Counted from the first letter of the stretch, positions 8,466 to 21,893 are shown. The stretch is DNA of 64,000 nucleotides from Tsukamurella ocularis (GCF_024807615.1 NZ_JANUCJ010000001.1:872361-936360); one strand, 5' to 3'. The notes: generated by a model from the sequence alone, not told the origin. Made by a program: numbers and translations.

Positions 8466-9383
8466 ATGTCAGGCTCGTCCAGCCCCGTCGGCGACGTCGG
8501 CTCGTCCGACGGTGCGCCGCTCACCCTCGAGTGCACCCGGATCACCATCCCCGCCACCCACCGTCGGTACACCAGTCGGGATCTCGCGGTCACCGACGCC
8601 CTCGACCTCTGGGGGTTCGCCGGCGCCGCCGCGAACGTCGCGATGCAGATGATGAGCCCGGGTGTCGGGCACGGCGTCGTGGAATCGACGGTGGACAGCG
8701 GCGCGCTGATGAAGCGCCCCTGGAAGCGGGCACGCACCACGACCCAGTACCTCGCGGTCGCGATCCTCGGCACCGAACAGGAGAAGGAGGCGTACCGCGA
8801 GGCGGTCAACGTCGCGCATCGCCAGGTGAAGTCCCGGCCCGGAGCCGCGGTGAAGTACAACGCCTTCGACCGGAACCTGCAGCTCTGGGTCGCCTCCTGC
8901 CTCTTCGTCGGCTTCGAGGACACGTACCAGATGCTCAACGGGAGGCTCCCCGACAACCAGGCCGAGAGCTTCTATCAGTCCTGCGCGACGCTCGGCACCA
9001 CCCTGCAGGTGCCGCGCGACATGTGGCCGGCCACACGCGCCGAGTTCGACGAGTACTGGGTCCGGGCTTGCGCCGAGGCGCGGCTCGACGAGCCCGTGGC
9101 GGCGTACGTCGACGACCTGCTGAATCTGCGGATGATCAACCTGCCCATGCGCATCGTCTTCGGCGGCCTGCTGAAGTTCCTGACGGCCGGATTCCTCGCC
9201 CCGTATTTCCGCGAGCAGATGCAGGTCGAGTGGAGCGCGGCCGATCAGCGCCGGTTCGACAACCTCTTCGCGTTCGTCGCCCTCGTCAACCGGTTCATCC
9301 CACGGTTCCTGCGGTTCGGGCCGACCCGCTCGCTCATGGTCGACCTGCGGCTGCGGATGAGCGCGGGCAAGCCCCTCGTCTGA
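8466..9383 (+). CDS. MpaB-family (DUF2236) oxygenase, mce-operon copy
   Basis: A 305-residue protein of the DUF2236/MpaB oxygenase family, which includes latex-clearing and mycophenolic-acid-pathway enzymes and binds haem or iron in characterised members. Family features visible are N-V-A-M-Q-M-M near residue 58, R-A-R-T-T-x-Q-Y-L near 90, the histidine in V-A-H-R-Q-V and the L-F-V-G-F-E-D-T segment near 150. It is the last gene of the mce operon (11 bases after the small membrane gene) and ends in a terminator. A paralogue lies at 10745, beyond the TetR gene. Likely role: oxidising imported lipid; the substrate is unknown. Confidence 0.8.
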   Translation: MSGSSSPVGDVGSSDGAPLTLECTRITIPATHRRYTSRDLAVTDALDLWGFAGAAANVAMQMMSPGVGHGVVESTVDSGALMKRPWKRARTTTQYLAVAILGTEQEKEAYREAVNVAHRQVKSRPGAAVKYNAFDRNLQLWVASCLFVGFEDTYQMLNGRLPDNQAESFYQSCATLGTTLQVPRDMWPATRAEFDEYWVRACAEARLDEPVAAYVDDLLNLRMINLPMRIVFGGLLKFLTAGFLAPYFREQMQVEWSAADQRRFDNLFAFVALVNRFIPRFLRFGPTRSLMVDLRLRMSAGKPLV

Positions 9384-9407
9384 CCCGGACCGGGACCCCG
9401 GTCTGGG
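9384..9407 (+). terminator. Terminator between mce operon and tetR
   Basis: A 10-bp stem, CCCGGACCGG with CCGGTCTGGG (one G-T pair), and a 4-base loop directly after the oxygenase stop. It lies between two convergent genes and could act in both directions. No T-tract follows, as is usual at this GC content. Confidence 0.65.
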
Positions 9408-9431
9408 ACCCGGGCCCCGCAACGGCTCCGC

Positions 9432-10616
9432 TCAGCCGGGGAAGAGCACCGCGCAGACCAGGGCGTACACCTCGGCCTGGAACTCCGGGTCGGTATCGAA
9501 GCGACGCGTGCGGCCCACGTCGAAGACCACGGCGAAGGCCGCGTGCACGAGGAAGACCGCCTCGGCGGCGCTGAGCTCGGGCCGGACCGCCACGACCGCA
9601 TCGGCGAATGCTGCGATGTTGGCCCGCTGGATCCCCGCAAGCCGGCTGCGGTCGGCGTCCGGGACGTTGCCGATCTCGCGGAAATAGACGGTCATCAGCT
9701 TCGATCGCAGGAAGGACAGCTGCACGTAGGCCTGCGCGAGCGCGGCGAGCCGGTCCGCGGGATCCTGCACCGAGGTGGAGACCTCGGCGATCGCCCCCGC
9801 GACGCCGTCTGCTGCTTGATCGAGGGCGCTCACCAGGATGCCGGCCTTGCTCGGGAAGTAGCGGTACATGCCCGACGGGACGATGCCCGCGGCGCGCCCG
9901 ATCTGTCCCATGCTCACGTTGTGGAAGCCGTGCTGGAAGATCTGCTCGATCGCCTCGACCAGCACCTGCTCCTGGCGACCCGCCTCCGGCGCGGGCTCGA
10001 CCGGCGGTGCGACCGTGTAGGGCACCCGCGGCGCGGGCAGCGCCAGCACCTGCCGCGCGGCCGCGGTGAGCACGACCTCGGCTCGCTTCTGCGCCAACAC
10101 CGTCCGGTGCGCGGTGACGCTGCCGGTCACGCTGATCAGGGCCACGCTGCGCAGGTCGACCTCGCTCCGGTCCACGCCCGGGAGCGCGGGCTGCGCGGCA
10201 TCGGCGACGGTGCCGATCATCTCGGTGAGCTGCTCCCGGATCCGTGCCCTGTCTTCGCCCTCGAGGAGACGCTGCTCCCACCGGAACAGTCCTCCGGTGT
10301 TGCGGCGCTCGAAAGAGACGCCCAGGGCGGCCTCGATGATCGCGTCGACGCGCTCCCCCGGCGCCTTTCCCGCCGTGGCCTCGGCCGCATCGTCGACGGC
10401 GTGGCACAGCGCATCGGAGGCGGAGGTGATGGCGTGCTCGAGTAGCGCGTACTTGTTGGGGAAGTGCCGGTAGACGGCGGGCCCACTGATGTCGAGCGAC
10501 GCGGCGATCTCCTCGATCCCGACGCCGTGATAGCCGCGCCGGGAGAAGTCCTCAGCAGCGACCCGCGCGATCTGCTCGCGCCGGTCCTTGGGCCGCTTCC
10601 GCCGCGCCTGTGTCAC
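9432..10616 (-). CDS. Tandem double-TetR-domain regulator, Mce3R-like
   Basis: A 394-residue protein with two complete TetR units in one chain. The first recognition helix region is at residues 34-55 (ending V-Y-R-H-F-P-N-K) and the second at 236-257 (ending M-Y-R-Y-F-P-S-K). Most TetR proteins have one unit of about 200 residues; Mce3R of M. tuberculosis is the known example of a fused pair and controls an mce operon. The gene lies between two MpaB-type oxygenase genes and beside the mce operon, so regulation of both is likely (inference). The start at 10616 has a GAGGAG site upstream. It diverges from the second oxygenase across 128 bp that contain an inverted repeat. Confidence 0.88.
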   Translation of the reverse strand: MTQARRKRPKDRREQIARVAAEDFSRRGYHGVGIEEIAASLDISGPAVYRHFPNKYALLEHAITSASDALCHAVDDAAEATAGKAPGERVDAIIEAALGVSFERRNTGGLFRWEQRLLEGEDRARIREQLTEMIGTVADAAQPALPGVDRSEVDLRSVALISVTGSVTAHRTVLAQKRAEVVLTAAARQVLALPAPRVPYTVAPPVEPAPEAGRQEQVLVEAIEQIFQHGFHNVSMGQIGRAAGIVPSGMYRYFPSKAGILVSALDQAADGVAGAIAEVSTSVQDPADRLAALAQAYVQLSFLRSKLMTVYFREIGNVPDADRSRLAGIQRANIAAFADAVVAVRPELSAAEAVFLVHAAFAVVFDVGRTRRFDTDPEFQAEVYALVCAVLFPG

Positions 10617-10697
10617 GTCTACTCCTCTTCACCGTCCGCATCGAGAGTACTCACTGTCTGGAACCCTTCCGCGGTGTACCGTCAACCCTATAAGTAA

Positions 10698-10709
10698 GTG
10701 AACATTCAC
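10698..10709. promoter_or_regulatory. Inverted repeat GTGAA-CA-TTCAC, candidate TetR operator
   Basis: A 5-2-5 inverted repeat in the AT-rich divergent region between the double TetR gene and the second oxygenase. It fits autoregulation plus control of the oxygenase. A related 9-base palindrome (GTGATTCAC) occurs at 13424-13432 upstream of fadA. Confidence 0.45.
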
Positions 10710-10744
10710 ACACCGATTCGGTGCAAGATCTGAGAGGACCGCTC

Positions 10745-11677
10745 ATGACCACGAGCGCCGAGCCGAACATCGCGAGCGTGCCGGCGGCGAACGCCGCACT
10801 GTCGCGCCCCGTCGATCCGGTGGCCGAGGGCTACCGCATCACGATATCCGCGCCCGCGCGGCCTGCTCACGTCCTCACCGTGCTGTCGGACGCCATGGAC
10901 GTCACCTCGCTCGCGGCGGGGGCCGCCAACGTGGTCATGCAGCTCGTGAACAAGCCCGTCGCCTACGGCGTGATGGAGTCGCCGGTCGACTCCGGCTCGC
11001 TGTACAAGCATCCCGTCAAGCGCACCCGCACCACGATCAGCTACCTCGCCGTCGCGGTACTGGGCACCCCGCAGGACAAGGCCCGGTATCGCGAGGCGGT
11101 CAACTCCGCACACCGTCAGGTCCGCAGCACCGCAGCGAGCCCGGTCAAGTACAACGCGATGGACCGGGGCCTGCAGCTGTGGGTCGCGATGTGCCTCTAC
11201 ATCGGCTACGAGGACACGCACCAACTGCTCCGCGGCCGCATGAACCGCGAGCAGCGCGCTCTGTTCTACCGCGACGCCGCGCCGCTGGGCACCACGCTGC
11301 AGGTGCCCGCCGACCTGTGGCCCACGACGCCGGAGGAGTTCGACGCGAAGTGGGTCGAGCTGTGCGCCACGCGGATCAACCCCGACGAGACGGCGCGCAC
11401 CTACCTGCGCCAGCTGGTGGACTTCACCTTCGTCGGCAACCTGCCCACACCGGTCAAGGCCTTCAACCGGTTCCAGAACGCGGGCTTCCTCGCGCCGAAG
11501 TTCCGGGAGGCCATGGAGATCGAGTGGACCGCGCGCGATCAGCGCCGGTTCGACGCCTTCTGGCGGCTGGTCGCGTTCAGCAACCGCTTCACGCCGCTCG
11601 CGCTCCGGCGCCTGCCGTACCACCTGCTGCTGGCCGACCTGCGCCTGCGCGCGCGGCTCGGCCGCACGCTGGTCTAA
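10745..11677 (+). CDS. MpaB-family (DUF2236) oxygenase, second copy
   Basis: A 310-residue paralogue of the mce-operon oxygenase, sharing the same ordered blocks (N-V-V-M-Q-L-V, K-R-T-R-T-T-I-S-Y-L, A-H-R-Q-V, L-G-T-T-L-Q-V-P, F-L-A-P-x-F-R-E). It has a divergent amino terminus. The ATG at 10745 with gagagga upstream is preferred over a GTG at 10721. It is transcribed away from the double TetR gene, whose putative operator lies 36 bp upstream. Two DUF2236 enzymes flanking one fused regulator suggest a dedicated lipid-oxidation module. Confidence 0.82.
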   Translation: MTTSAEPNIASVPAANAALSRPVDPVAEGYRITISAPARPAHVLTVLSDAMDVTSLAAGAANVVMQLVNKPVAYGVMESPVDSGSLYKHPVKRTRTTISYLAVAVLGTPQDKARYREAVNSAHRQVRSTAASPVKYNAMDRGLQLWVAMCLYIGYEDTHQLLRGRMNREQRALFYRDAAPLGTTLQVPADLWPTTPEEFDAKWVELCATRINPDETARTYLRQLVDFTFVGNLPTPVKAFNRFQNAGFLAPKFREAMEIEWTARDQRRFDAFWRLVAFSNRFTPLALRRLPYHLLLADLRLRARLGRTLV

Positions 11678-11692
11678 TCCTGCACGCACGAC

Positions 11693-11725
11693 GAAGCCGG
11701 GCCCTCGCTCGGAGGGCCCGGCTTC
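11693..11725. terminator. Bidirectional terminator, 14-bp perfect stem
   Basis: Arms 11693-11706 and 11712-11725 pair perfectly over 14 bp (GAAGCCGGGCCCTC) around a 5-base loop, between the convergent oxygenase and fadD genes. Confidence 0.85.
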
Positions 11726-11778
11726 CTCGTCCCCGGCACCCGCCCGACGGGGCCGGCACCGTCGGGCGGGAAGAACCG

Positions 11779-13362
11779 TCAGCCGAACTGCTGGCGAAGA
11801 ACCGGCTTGGTGACCTTGCCCGTGGGGTTGCGCGGCAGGGCCTCGATCACGACCAGGTGGCGCGGGTGCTTGTAGCGGGCGATGTGGTCGTTGAGGAACT
11901 CCGACAGCGCGTCGACGGTGAGCTCAGCGCCGTCACGCAACTGCACCACCGCGACGACCGCTTCGCCGAAGCGCTCGTCCGGCTTGCCGATCACGGCCAC
12001 TTCGGTGACGTCGGGGTGCGCCGCGACGGCGTTCTCCACCTCGACCGAGTAGATGTTCTCGCCGCCCGAGATGACCATGTCCTTGGCACGGTCGACGACG
12101 TAGACGAATCCCTCCTCGTCCATGCGGACGAGGTCACCCGAGTGGAACCAGCCGCCGTGGAAGGCCTCCTTCGTGGCCTCGAGGTTGTTCCAGTAGCCCG
12201 ACATCATGTTCGGGCCGCGGTAGACGATCTCGCCCACCCCGCCGCGCGGCACATCATTGCCCTCGGAGTCGATGACCCGGGCCGCGACGGTGCGCACCAC
12301 CTTGCCGACGGAACCGAACTTGCGCAAGGCATCGGCGCCCGAGAGCGCGCAGGTGACGGGCGACATCTCGGTCTGGCCGAAGACGGCGCAGATCTCGGCG
12401 TCGGGGAACGTGGCGGCGAGCTCGCGGAGCAGGGTCTCACTGGCGGGCGCGGCGCCCCACCACACGAACTTGAGCTTGAGATTGCGCGGGCGCGCCTTCT
12501 GTTCGTTCACCGCGAGCTGCCACTGCATCGGCACCATGAACATGCTGGTGATGCCCTCGCGCTCCAGCGCGTCCAGGGTCTGCGCCGGGTCGAACGCGCC
12601 GAGCGGGAAGATCACCGAGGTCAGGCCCTGCAGGAAGGCCGTCGCGAGCACGCCGAAGCCGGCGATGTGGAACAGGGGGACGGCGACGGCGCCCACGGCG
12701 TCGGCGTCGACGACGCCCGGCGCGACGAGGTTCGTCCACCCCTGCGCGGTCATGTTGACATGGGTGAGCACCGCTCCCTTGGGGCGGCCGGTGGTGCCCG
12801 ATGTGTACATGATCAGCGCCGGCGAATCCTCGGGGACGTCGACGTGGGGATCGGGCCGCCCCTCCGCGACCAGGTCCTCGAAGCCCAGGGCACCCGCAGC
12901 CTCATCAGCACCGTCGAACCGGATGCGCAGGCCGAACTCGGCGCCGGTCCCGGCGACACCCGCGATGAGCGGGTCGAAAAGCGCCTCGTAAACGACGGCG
13001 CTGCACATCGTGTCCTGGACCAGGAAGGCCACCTCGGGCGGCGCCATTCGGAAGTTGACCGGGACCGCTATCGCGCCGAGCGCCGTGACGCCCAGCGCCG
13101 CCTCGACGTACTCGATGCGATTGAGGCCGAGGATCAGCACGCGATCGCCCGCACCGATGCCGCGCTCGCGCAGTGCGCCGGCGAAGGCCCCGACCCGCTC
13201 CGCGAGGCCCGCCCAGGTGACCTCGTTGTCGAGGTACCGCAGGGCCACCTGATCGCCGCGCATGACGGCGTGGTTGCGGACACTGTTGTTCCAGGTGTTG
13301 CGCTGCGAACTGCGGGGTTCCTCCGTACGCGGGAACCAGGCGATGTTCTCAAGAGACGTCAT
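11779..13362 (-). CDS. fadD5: Fatty-acyl-CoA ligase, FadD5-like
   Basis: A 527-residue adenylate-forming enzyme that activates a fatty acid or sterol side-chain acid as its CoA thioester. The ATP-binding loop is Y-T-S-G-T-T-G-R-P-K-G at residues 186-196, followed by F-G-Q-T-E-M-S-P, W-F-H-S-G-D-L and the catalytic lysine in N-P-T-G-K near the end. The overall pattern resembles FadD5 of the M. tuberculosis mce1 locus, which fits its place near an mce operon; the symbol is a similarity call. It diverges from fadA with a KstR-type palindrome between them. No clear ribosome site precedes the ATG at 13362. Confidence 0.85.
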   Translation of the reverse strand: MTSLENIAWFPRTEEPRSSQRNTWNNSVRNHAVMRGDQVALRYLDNEVTWAGLAERVGAFAGALRERGIGAGDRVLILGLNRIEYVEAALGVTALGAIAVPVNFRMAPPEVAFLVQDTMCSAVVYEALFDPLIAGVAGTGAEFGLRIRFDGADEAAGALGFEDLVAEGRPDPHVDVPEDSPALIMYTSGTTGRPKGAVLTHVNMTAQGWTNLVAPGVVDADAVGAVAVPLFHIAGFGVLATAFLQGLTSVIFPLGAFDPAQTLDALEREGITSMFMVPMQWQLAVNEQKARPRNLKLKFVWWGAAPASETLLRELAATFPDAEICAVFGQTEMSPVTCALSGADALRKFGSVGKVVRTVAARVIDSEGNDVPRGGVGEIVYRGPNMMSGYWNNLEATKEAFHGGWFHSGDLVRMDEEGFVYVVDRAKDMVISGGENIYSVEVENAVAAHPDVTEVAVIGKPDERFGEAVVAVVQLRDGAELTVDALSEFLNDHIARYKHPRHLVVIEALPRNPTGKVTKPVLRQQFG

Positions 13363-13373
13363 GTATGCGATTG

Positions 13374-13392
13374 TGTTCTAGAACATGTTCGA
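13374..13392. promoter_or_regulatory. KstR-like palindrome between fadD and fadA
   Basis: Positions 13379-13392 read TAGAACATGTTCGA and match the published KstR pattern TNNAACNNGTTNNA at every fixed base. They overlap two perfect palindromes, TGTTCTAGAACA (13374-13385) and GAACATGTTC (13381-13390). The site is 12-18 bp upstream of the fadD start and about 80 bp upstream of fadA, suitable for repression of both. KstR controls cholesterol catabolism in mycobacteria and rhodococci; which TetR protein binds here is inference. Confidence 0.55.
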
Positions 13393-13472
13393 CGGGAGCC
13401 GAATCGCGCAAAGTTAAAGAATAGTGATTCACTTGTGACATTCCCCGAGACAGTACCCATGGAAGGAACATC

Positions 13473-14684
13473 GTGCCCGAAGCATTCATCTACGAGGCGA
13501 TCCGCACGCCGCGCGGCAAGCAGCGAGGCGGCGCCCTGCACGCCACCAAGCCCCTGGACCTGGTGGTCGGCCTGATCGACGAGCTCAAGAACCGCTACCC
13601 CACCATGGACCCGTCGGCGATCGACGACATCGTGCTCGGCGTGGTTTCCCCCGTGGGCGAGCAGGGTGGCGATATCGCCCGCACCGCTGCCACCGTCGCC
13701 GGCCTGCCCGAGACCGTCGCCGGCGTGCAGATCAACCGCTTCTGCGCCTCGGGGCTCGAGGCCACCAACATGGCGGCCCAGAAGGTCGCCGCGGGCCTGG
13801 GCGACGACCTGGTCCTCGCCGGCGGCGTGGAGTCCATGTCGCGCGTGCCGCTCGGCTCCGACGGCGGTGCCATGCACCAGGACGTCACCACCAACTACGA
13901 CACCTACTTCGTGCCGCAGGGCATCGGCGCCGACCTGATCGCGTCGATCGACGGCTACACCCGCGAGGACGTCGACCAGTACGCCGTGCAGTCGCAGGCC
14001 AACGCCGCGGCCGCGTGGGAGAACGGCTGGTTCGCCAAGTCCGTCGTGCCCGTCAAGGACATCAACGGCCTGACGGTGCTCGACAACGACGAGCACCGCC
14101 GCCCCGGCACCACCATCGACGGCCTCGGCAAGCTGCGTCCGGCCTTCGACGGCATCGGCGAGATGGGCGGTTTCGACGCCGTCGCGCTGCAGAAGTACTA
14201 CACCGTGCCGAAGATCAACCACGTCCACACGGGCGGCAACAGCTCGGGCATCGTCGACGGTGCCGCCCTGCTGCTGATCGGCAACGAGGCCGGCGGGAAG
14301 AAGGCCGGCCTGACCCCGCGCGGTCGCATCGTCGCCACCGCGGTCACGGGCTCGGAGCCCACCATCATGCTCACCGGCCCGACGCCGGCCACCGAGAAGG
14401 TCCTCGCCAAGGCGGGCCTGTCGAAGGAGCAGATCGACCACTGGGAGCTCAACGAAGCCTTCGCGTCCGTCGTGCTGCGGTGGATGAAGGACATGAAGCT
14501 CGAGCGCGAGCAGGTGAACCCGCTGGGCGGCGCCATCGCGCTCGGCCACCCCCTCGGCGCGACCGGCGCGATGCTGGTCTCGACGGTGCTCGACAACCTC
14601 GAGCGCACCGGCGGCCGCTACGGCCTGATGACCCTGTGCGTCGGTGGCGGCATGGGCATCGCCACCATCATCGAGCGCCTCTGA
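13473..14684 (+). CDS. fadA: Acetyl-CoA acyltransferase (thiolase)
   Basis: A 403-residue thiolase that releases acetyl-CoA in the last step of beta-oxidation. The acylated cysteine is C91 in [19 protein letters not shown] with H359 and the second catalytic cysteine C389 in C-V-G-G-G are all present. The GTG start at 13473 follows ggaaggaac. It forms an operon with fadB 33 bases downstream, as Rv0859-Rv0860 do in M. tuberculosis, where the pair forms a trifunctional beta-oxidation complex. Confidence 0.93.
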   Translation: MPEAFIYEAIRTPRGKQRGGALHATKPLDLVVGLIDELKNRYPTMDPSAIDDIVLGVVSPVGEQGGDIARTAATVAGLPETVAGVQINRFCASGLEATNMAAQKVAAGLGDDLVLAGGVESMSRVPLGSDGGAMHQDVTTNYDTYFVPQGIGADLIASIDGYTREDVDQYAVQSQANAAAAWENGWFAKSVVPVKDINGLTVLDNDEHRRPGTTIDGLGKLRPAFDGIGEMGGFDAVALQKYYTVPKINHVHTGGNSSGIVDGAALLLIGNEAGGKKAGLTPRGRIVATAVTGSEPTIMLTGPTPATEKVLAKAGLSKEQIDHWELNEAFASVVLRWMKDMKLEREQVNPLGGAIALGHPLGATGAMLVSTVLDNLERTGGRYGLMTLCVGGGMGIATIIERL

Positions 14685-14717
14685 CCGGCCGGAAAGACTA
14701 CGGAGACAACAATAGAC

Positions 14718-16889
14718 ATGGCTGAGAACATGATCCGCTGGGAACAGGACGCCGACGGCATCGTCGTGCTGACGATGGACGACCCCACCAGCTCCGCGAA
14801 CACCATGAACGACCTGTACCGCGAGTCGATGGGCGCCACCATCGACCGCCTGGAGGCCGAGAAGGACTCCCTCACCGGCGTCGTGCTCACCTCGGCGAAG
14901 AAGACCTTCTTCGCCGGCGGCAACCTGGGCCTGATCCGCCAGGCCCGCCCCGAGGACGCCGCGACGCTGCGGGACAACGTCGAGTCGATGAAGGCCGCGC
15001 TGCGCCGCCTCGAGACCCTCGGCAAGCCCGTGGTCTCCGCGATCAACGGCGCCGCCCTGGGCGGCGGACTCGAGATCGCACTGGCCACGCACCACCGCAT
15101 CGCTGCAGATGCGCGCGGCTCGCAGATCGGCCTCCCCGAGGTCACCCTGGGCCTGCTCCCCGGCGGCGGCGGCGTGACCCGCACCGTGCGGCTGCTCGGG
15201 CTGCAGGGCGCGCTCATGGGCGTCCTGCTGCAGGGCCCGCGCATGAAGCCCGCGAAGGCCAAGGAGGTGGGCCTGGTCCACGAGGTCGTCGGCACCGTCG
15301 AGGAGCTGGTCCCGGCCGCGAAGGCATGGATCAAGGCCAATCCCGAGGGCGGCGTGCAGCCCTGGGACGTCAAGGGCTACAAGATCCCCGGCGGCGCGCC
15401 GAGCTCCCCCGCGATCGCCGCGAACCTGCCCGCCTTCCCCGCGAACCTGCGCAAGCAGCTCAAGGGAGCCCCGATGCCGGCGCCCCGCGCCATCATGGCC
15501 GCCGCGGTCGAGGGCGCGATGGTGGACTTCGACACCGCCAGCGTGATCGAGGGCCGCTACTTCGTCTCGCTCGCCACCGGCCAGGTCTCGAAGAACATGA
15601 TCGAGGCGTTCTTCTTCGACCTGCAGCACATCAACGGCGGCGGCTCGCGCCCCGACGGCTACGACAAGTACACCGCCAAGAAGGTCGGCGTCATCGGCGC
15701 CGGCATGATGGGCGCGGCCATCGCGTACGTCTCCGCCAAGGCCGGCATCGAGGTCGTCCTCAAGGACATCGACCTCGACGCCGCCAAGCGCGGCAAGGCC
15801 TACTCCGAGAAGCTCGAGGAGAAGGCGCTGGCCAAGGGCCGCACCACCGCCGAGAAGTCGGCGGAGCTACTCGCCCGCATCACGCCCACCGTCGACCCTG
15901 CCGACTTCGCGGGCGTCGACCTCGTGATCGAGGCCGCGTTCGAATCCGTCGAGGTCAAGCACAAGGTCTTCCAGGAGATCGAGGACATCGTCGAGCCCGA
16001 CGCCATCCTCGGCTCCAACACCTCCACCCTGCCGATCACCATCCTCGCCGAGGGCGTCAAGCGCTCCGAGGACTTCATCGGCATCCACTTCTTCTCCCCC
16101 GTGGACAAGATGCCACTGGTCGAGATCATCCGCGGCGCCAAGACCTCGGATGCGGTGCTGGCCAAGGTCATCGACTACACGCTGCAGATCAAGAAGACGC
16201 CGATCGTGGTCAACGACTCGCGCGGCTTCTTCACCTCCCGCGTGATCGGCACCTTCGTTAACGAGGCGATCGCGGCCGTGGGCGAGGGCGTGAACCCGGT
16301 GCTCATCGAGCAGGCGGGCCAGCAGGCCGGCTACCCGGCCGCACCACTGCAGCTCATGGACGAGCTGACGCTCACCCTGCCGCAGAAGATCCGCAAGGAG
16401 AGCCGCGCCGCCGCCGAGGCCGCTGGCACGCCGCTGCCCGCGCACGGCAGCGACGCCGTGGTCGACGCGATGGTGGACGCGGGCCGCACCGGCCGCAAGG
16501 ACGGCGCTGGCTTCTACGACTACGTGGACGGCAAGCGCACCGGCCTGTGGCCGGGCCTGAAGGACCTGTTCCCGGGTGGCAAGGACATCCCACTGCAGGA
16601 CATGATCGACCGGATGCTCTTCGCCGAGTCGCTGGAGACGGTGCGCTGCTTCGACGAGGGAGTCATGGACTCCGTCGCCGACGCGAACATCGGCTCGATC
16701 TTCGGCATCGGCTTCCCCGCGTGGACCGGCGGCGTGCTGCAGTTCATCAACGGCTACACCGCTCCCGACGGCACCATCGGCCCGAAGGCCTTCGTCGCCC
16801 GTGCGCAGGAGCTGACCAAGTACGGCGCGCAGTTCACCCCGCCCGCCTCCCTGGTCGCCAAGGCCGAGGCCGGCGAGACCTACGAGTAG
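14718..16889 (+). CDS. fadB: Enoyl-CoA hydratase / 3-hydroxyacyl-CoA dehydrogenase
   Basis: A 723-residue bifunctional alpha subunit. The crotonase domain occupies about residues 1-190 (F-F-A-G-G-N-L oxyanion region, G-A-A-L-G-G-G-L-E). The NAD-binding dehydrogenase domain starts near residue 325 with G-A-G-M-M-G-A-A-I-A and contains H-F-F-S-P-V, with carboxyl-terminal dehydrogenase domains to the end. It performs the second and third beta-oxidation steps on the acyl-CoA that FadA then cleaves. ATG 14718 follows the fadA stop by 33 bases. A very strong terminator follows. Confidence 0.94.
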   Translation: MAENMIRWEQDADGIVVLTMDDPTSSANTMNDLYRESMGATIDRLEAEKDSLTGVVLTSAKKTFFAGGNLGLIRQARPEDAATLRDNVESMKAALRRLETLGKPVVSAINGAALGGGLEIALATHHRIAADARGSQIGLPEVTLGLLPGGGGVTRTVRLLGLQGALMGVLLQGPRMKPAKAKEVGLVHEVVGTVEELVPAAKAWIKANPEGGVQPWDVKGYKIPGGAPSSPAIAANLPAFPANLRKQLKGAPMPAPRAIMAAAVEGAMVDFDTASVIEGRYFVSLATGQVSKNMIEAFFFDLQHINGGGSRPDGYDKYTAKKVGVIGAGMMGAAIAYVSAKAGIEVVLKDIDLDAAKRGKAYSEKLEEKALAKGRTTAEKSAELLARITPTVDPADFAGVDLVIEAAFESVEVKHKVFQEIEDIVEPDAILGSNTSTLPITILAEGVKRSEDFIGIHFFSPVDKMPLVEIIRGAKTSDAVLAKVIDYTLQIKKTPIVVNDSRGFFTSRVIGTFVNEAIAAVGEGVNPVLIEQAGQQAGYPAAPLQLMDELTLTLPQKIRKESRAAAEAAGTPLPAHGSDAVVDAMVDAGRTGRKDGAGFYDYVDGKRTGLWPGLKDLFPGGKDIPLQDMIDRMLFAESLETVRCFDEGVMDSVADANIGSIFGIGFPAWTGGVLQFINGYTAPDGTIGPKAFVARAQELTKYGAQFTPPASLVAKAEAGETYE

Positions 16890-16910
16890 GACGCGCCGCT
16901 AGGCCGTAGC

Positions 16911-16954
16911 GCGAAGGGCCCGGCACCGTCGTTCGACGGTGCCGGGCCCTTCGC
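16911..16954. terminator. Bidirectional terminator, 20-bp perfect stem built from GCACCGTCG words
   Basis: Arms 16911-16930 and 16935-16954 pair over 20 bp around the loop GTTC. The loop-proximal half of each arm is one copy of the over-represented 9-mer (16923-16931 and 16934-16942) in opposite orientation. It lies between fadB and the convergent DUF805 gene. Confidence 0.9.
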
Positions 16955-16977
16955 CATGTCCGCGTTTCGGCGGACCG

Positions 16978-17493
16978 CTAGACCTGCGCCGACTGCACCG
17001 AAGGATCCCGCTGGTCGAACCGGATTCCGGCAGGATTGCTCGCCAGCACGCCGATCACGATCGGACCCACTGCGCCGATCATCGGGACGATTCCCACAAC
17101 GCAGACCAGTAGGTACCACCAACCCGAGGCGTTCGCGTCGTGCAGACGGCGGACGCTGAGCGCGATGTTCGCCACCCCCATCGCGAGGCCGAGAAGCAAC
17201 CCGGCGATCGCGAGGCAGAGGAAGATCCACGAGAGCACCGGAGCGGTGTTCTCGAGGGCACCGCCGATCAGGCTGCAGGCGAAGACGGCGACGAAGAGGA
17301 TCACGTACAGCAGCCAGGTCCACCAGTACTCGCTCTGCGAGGCCCGGCCTCGGTAGCGGAACGCCGACTTGAAGAGGCGTTTGGTCGCTTCGCCGAAACT
17401 CGCGCCGTAGAGCGGCCGTGTCAGATCGTCGGGATTGCGCATCCCAATCACTGGTGCTTGGTACTGGTGCTGGTGTTGGTAATGGTCCGTCAT
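16978..17493 (-). CDS. DUF805 family membrane protein
   Basis: A 171-residue membrane protein with the DUF805 signatures Y-R-G-R-A-S-Q-S-E-Y-W-W (about residue 50) and R-R-L-H-D-A-N-A-S-G-W-W (about 118). About four hydrophobic segments lie between and after these, with a histidine/glutamine-rich amino end. I chose ATG 17493 because AGGGGGA lies seven bases before it; an upstream in-frame start at 17511 lacks a site. The family's function is unknown. The upstream 17512-17600 stretch is AT-rich and probably holds its promoter. Confidence 0.85.
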   Translation of the reverse strand: MTDHYQHQHQYQAPVIGMRNPDDLTRPLYGASFGEATKRLFKSAFRYRGRASQSEYWWTWLLYVILFVAVFACSLIGGALENTAPVLSWIFLCLAIAGLLLGLAMGVANIALSVRRLHDANASGWWYLLVCVVGIVPMIGAVGPIVIGVLASNPAGIRFDQRDPSVQSAQV

Positions 17494-17603
17494 GTGATTC
17501 CCCCTGGTCACTCGGCCGCTGTACGACCGTCGGGGAAAAACTTAGAGTGCCATAAGATGAACGTGCAATATGCTTTACATCACCTGGGGTTGATCAGAAG
17601 CCG

Positions 17604-21858
<4,255 letters not shown>

Positions 21859-21893
21859 CGGCACCGTCGACCTGGGCCGTCCGCGCAGACAGA

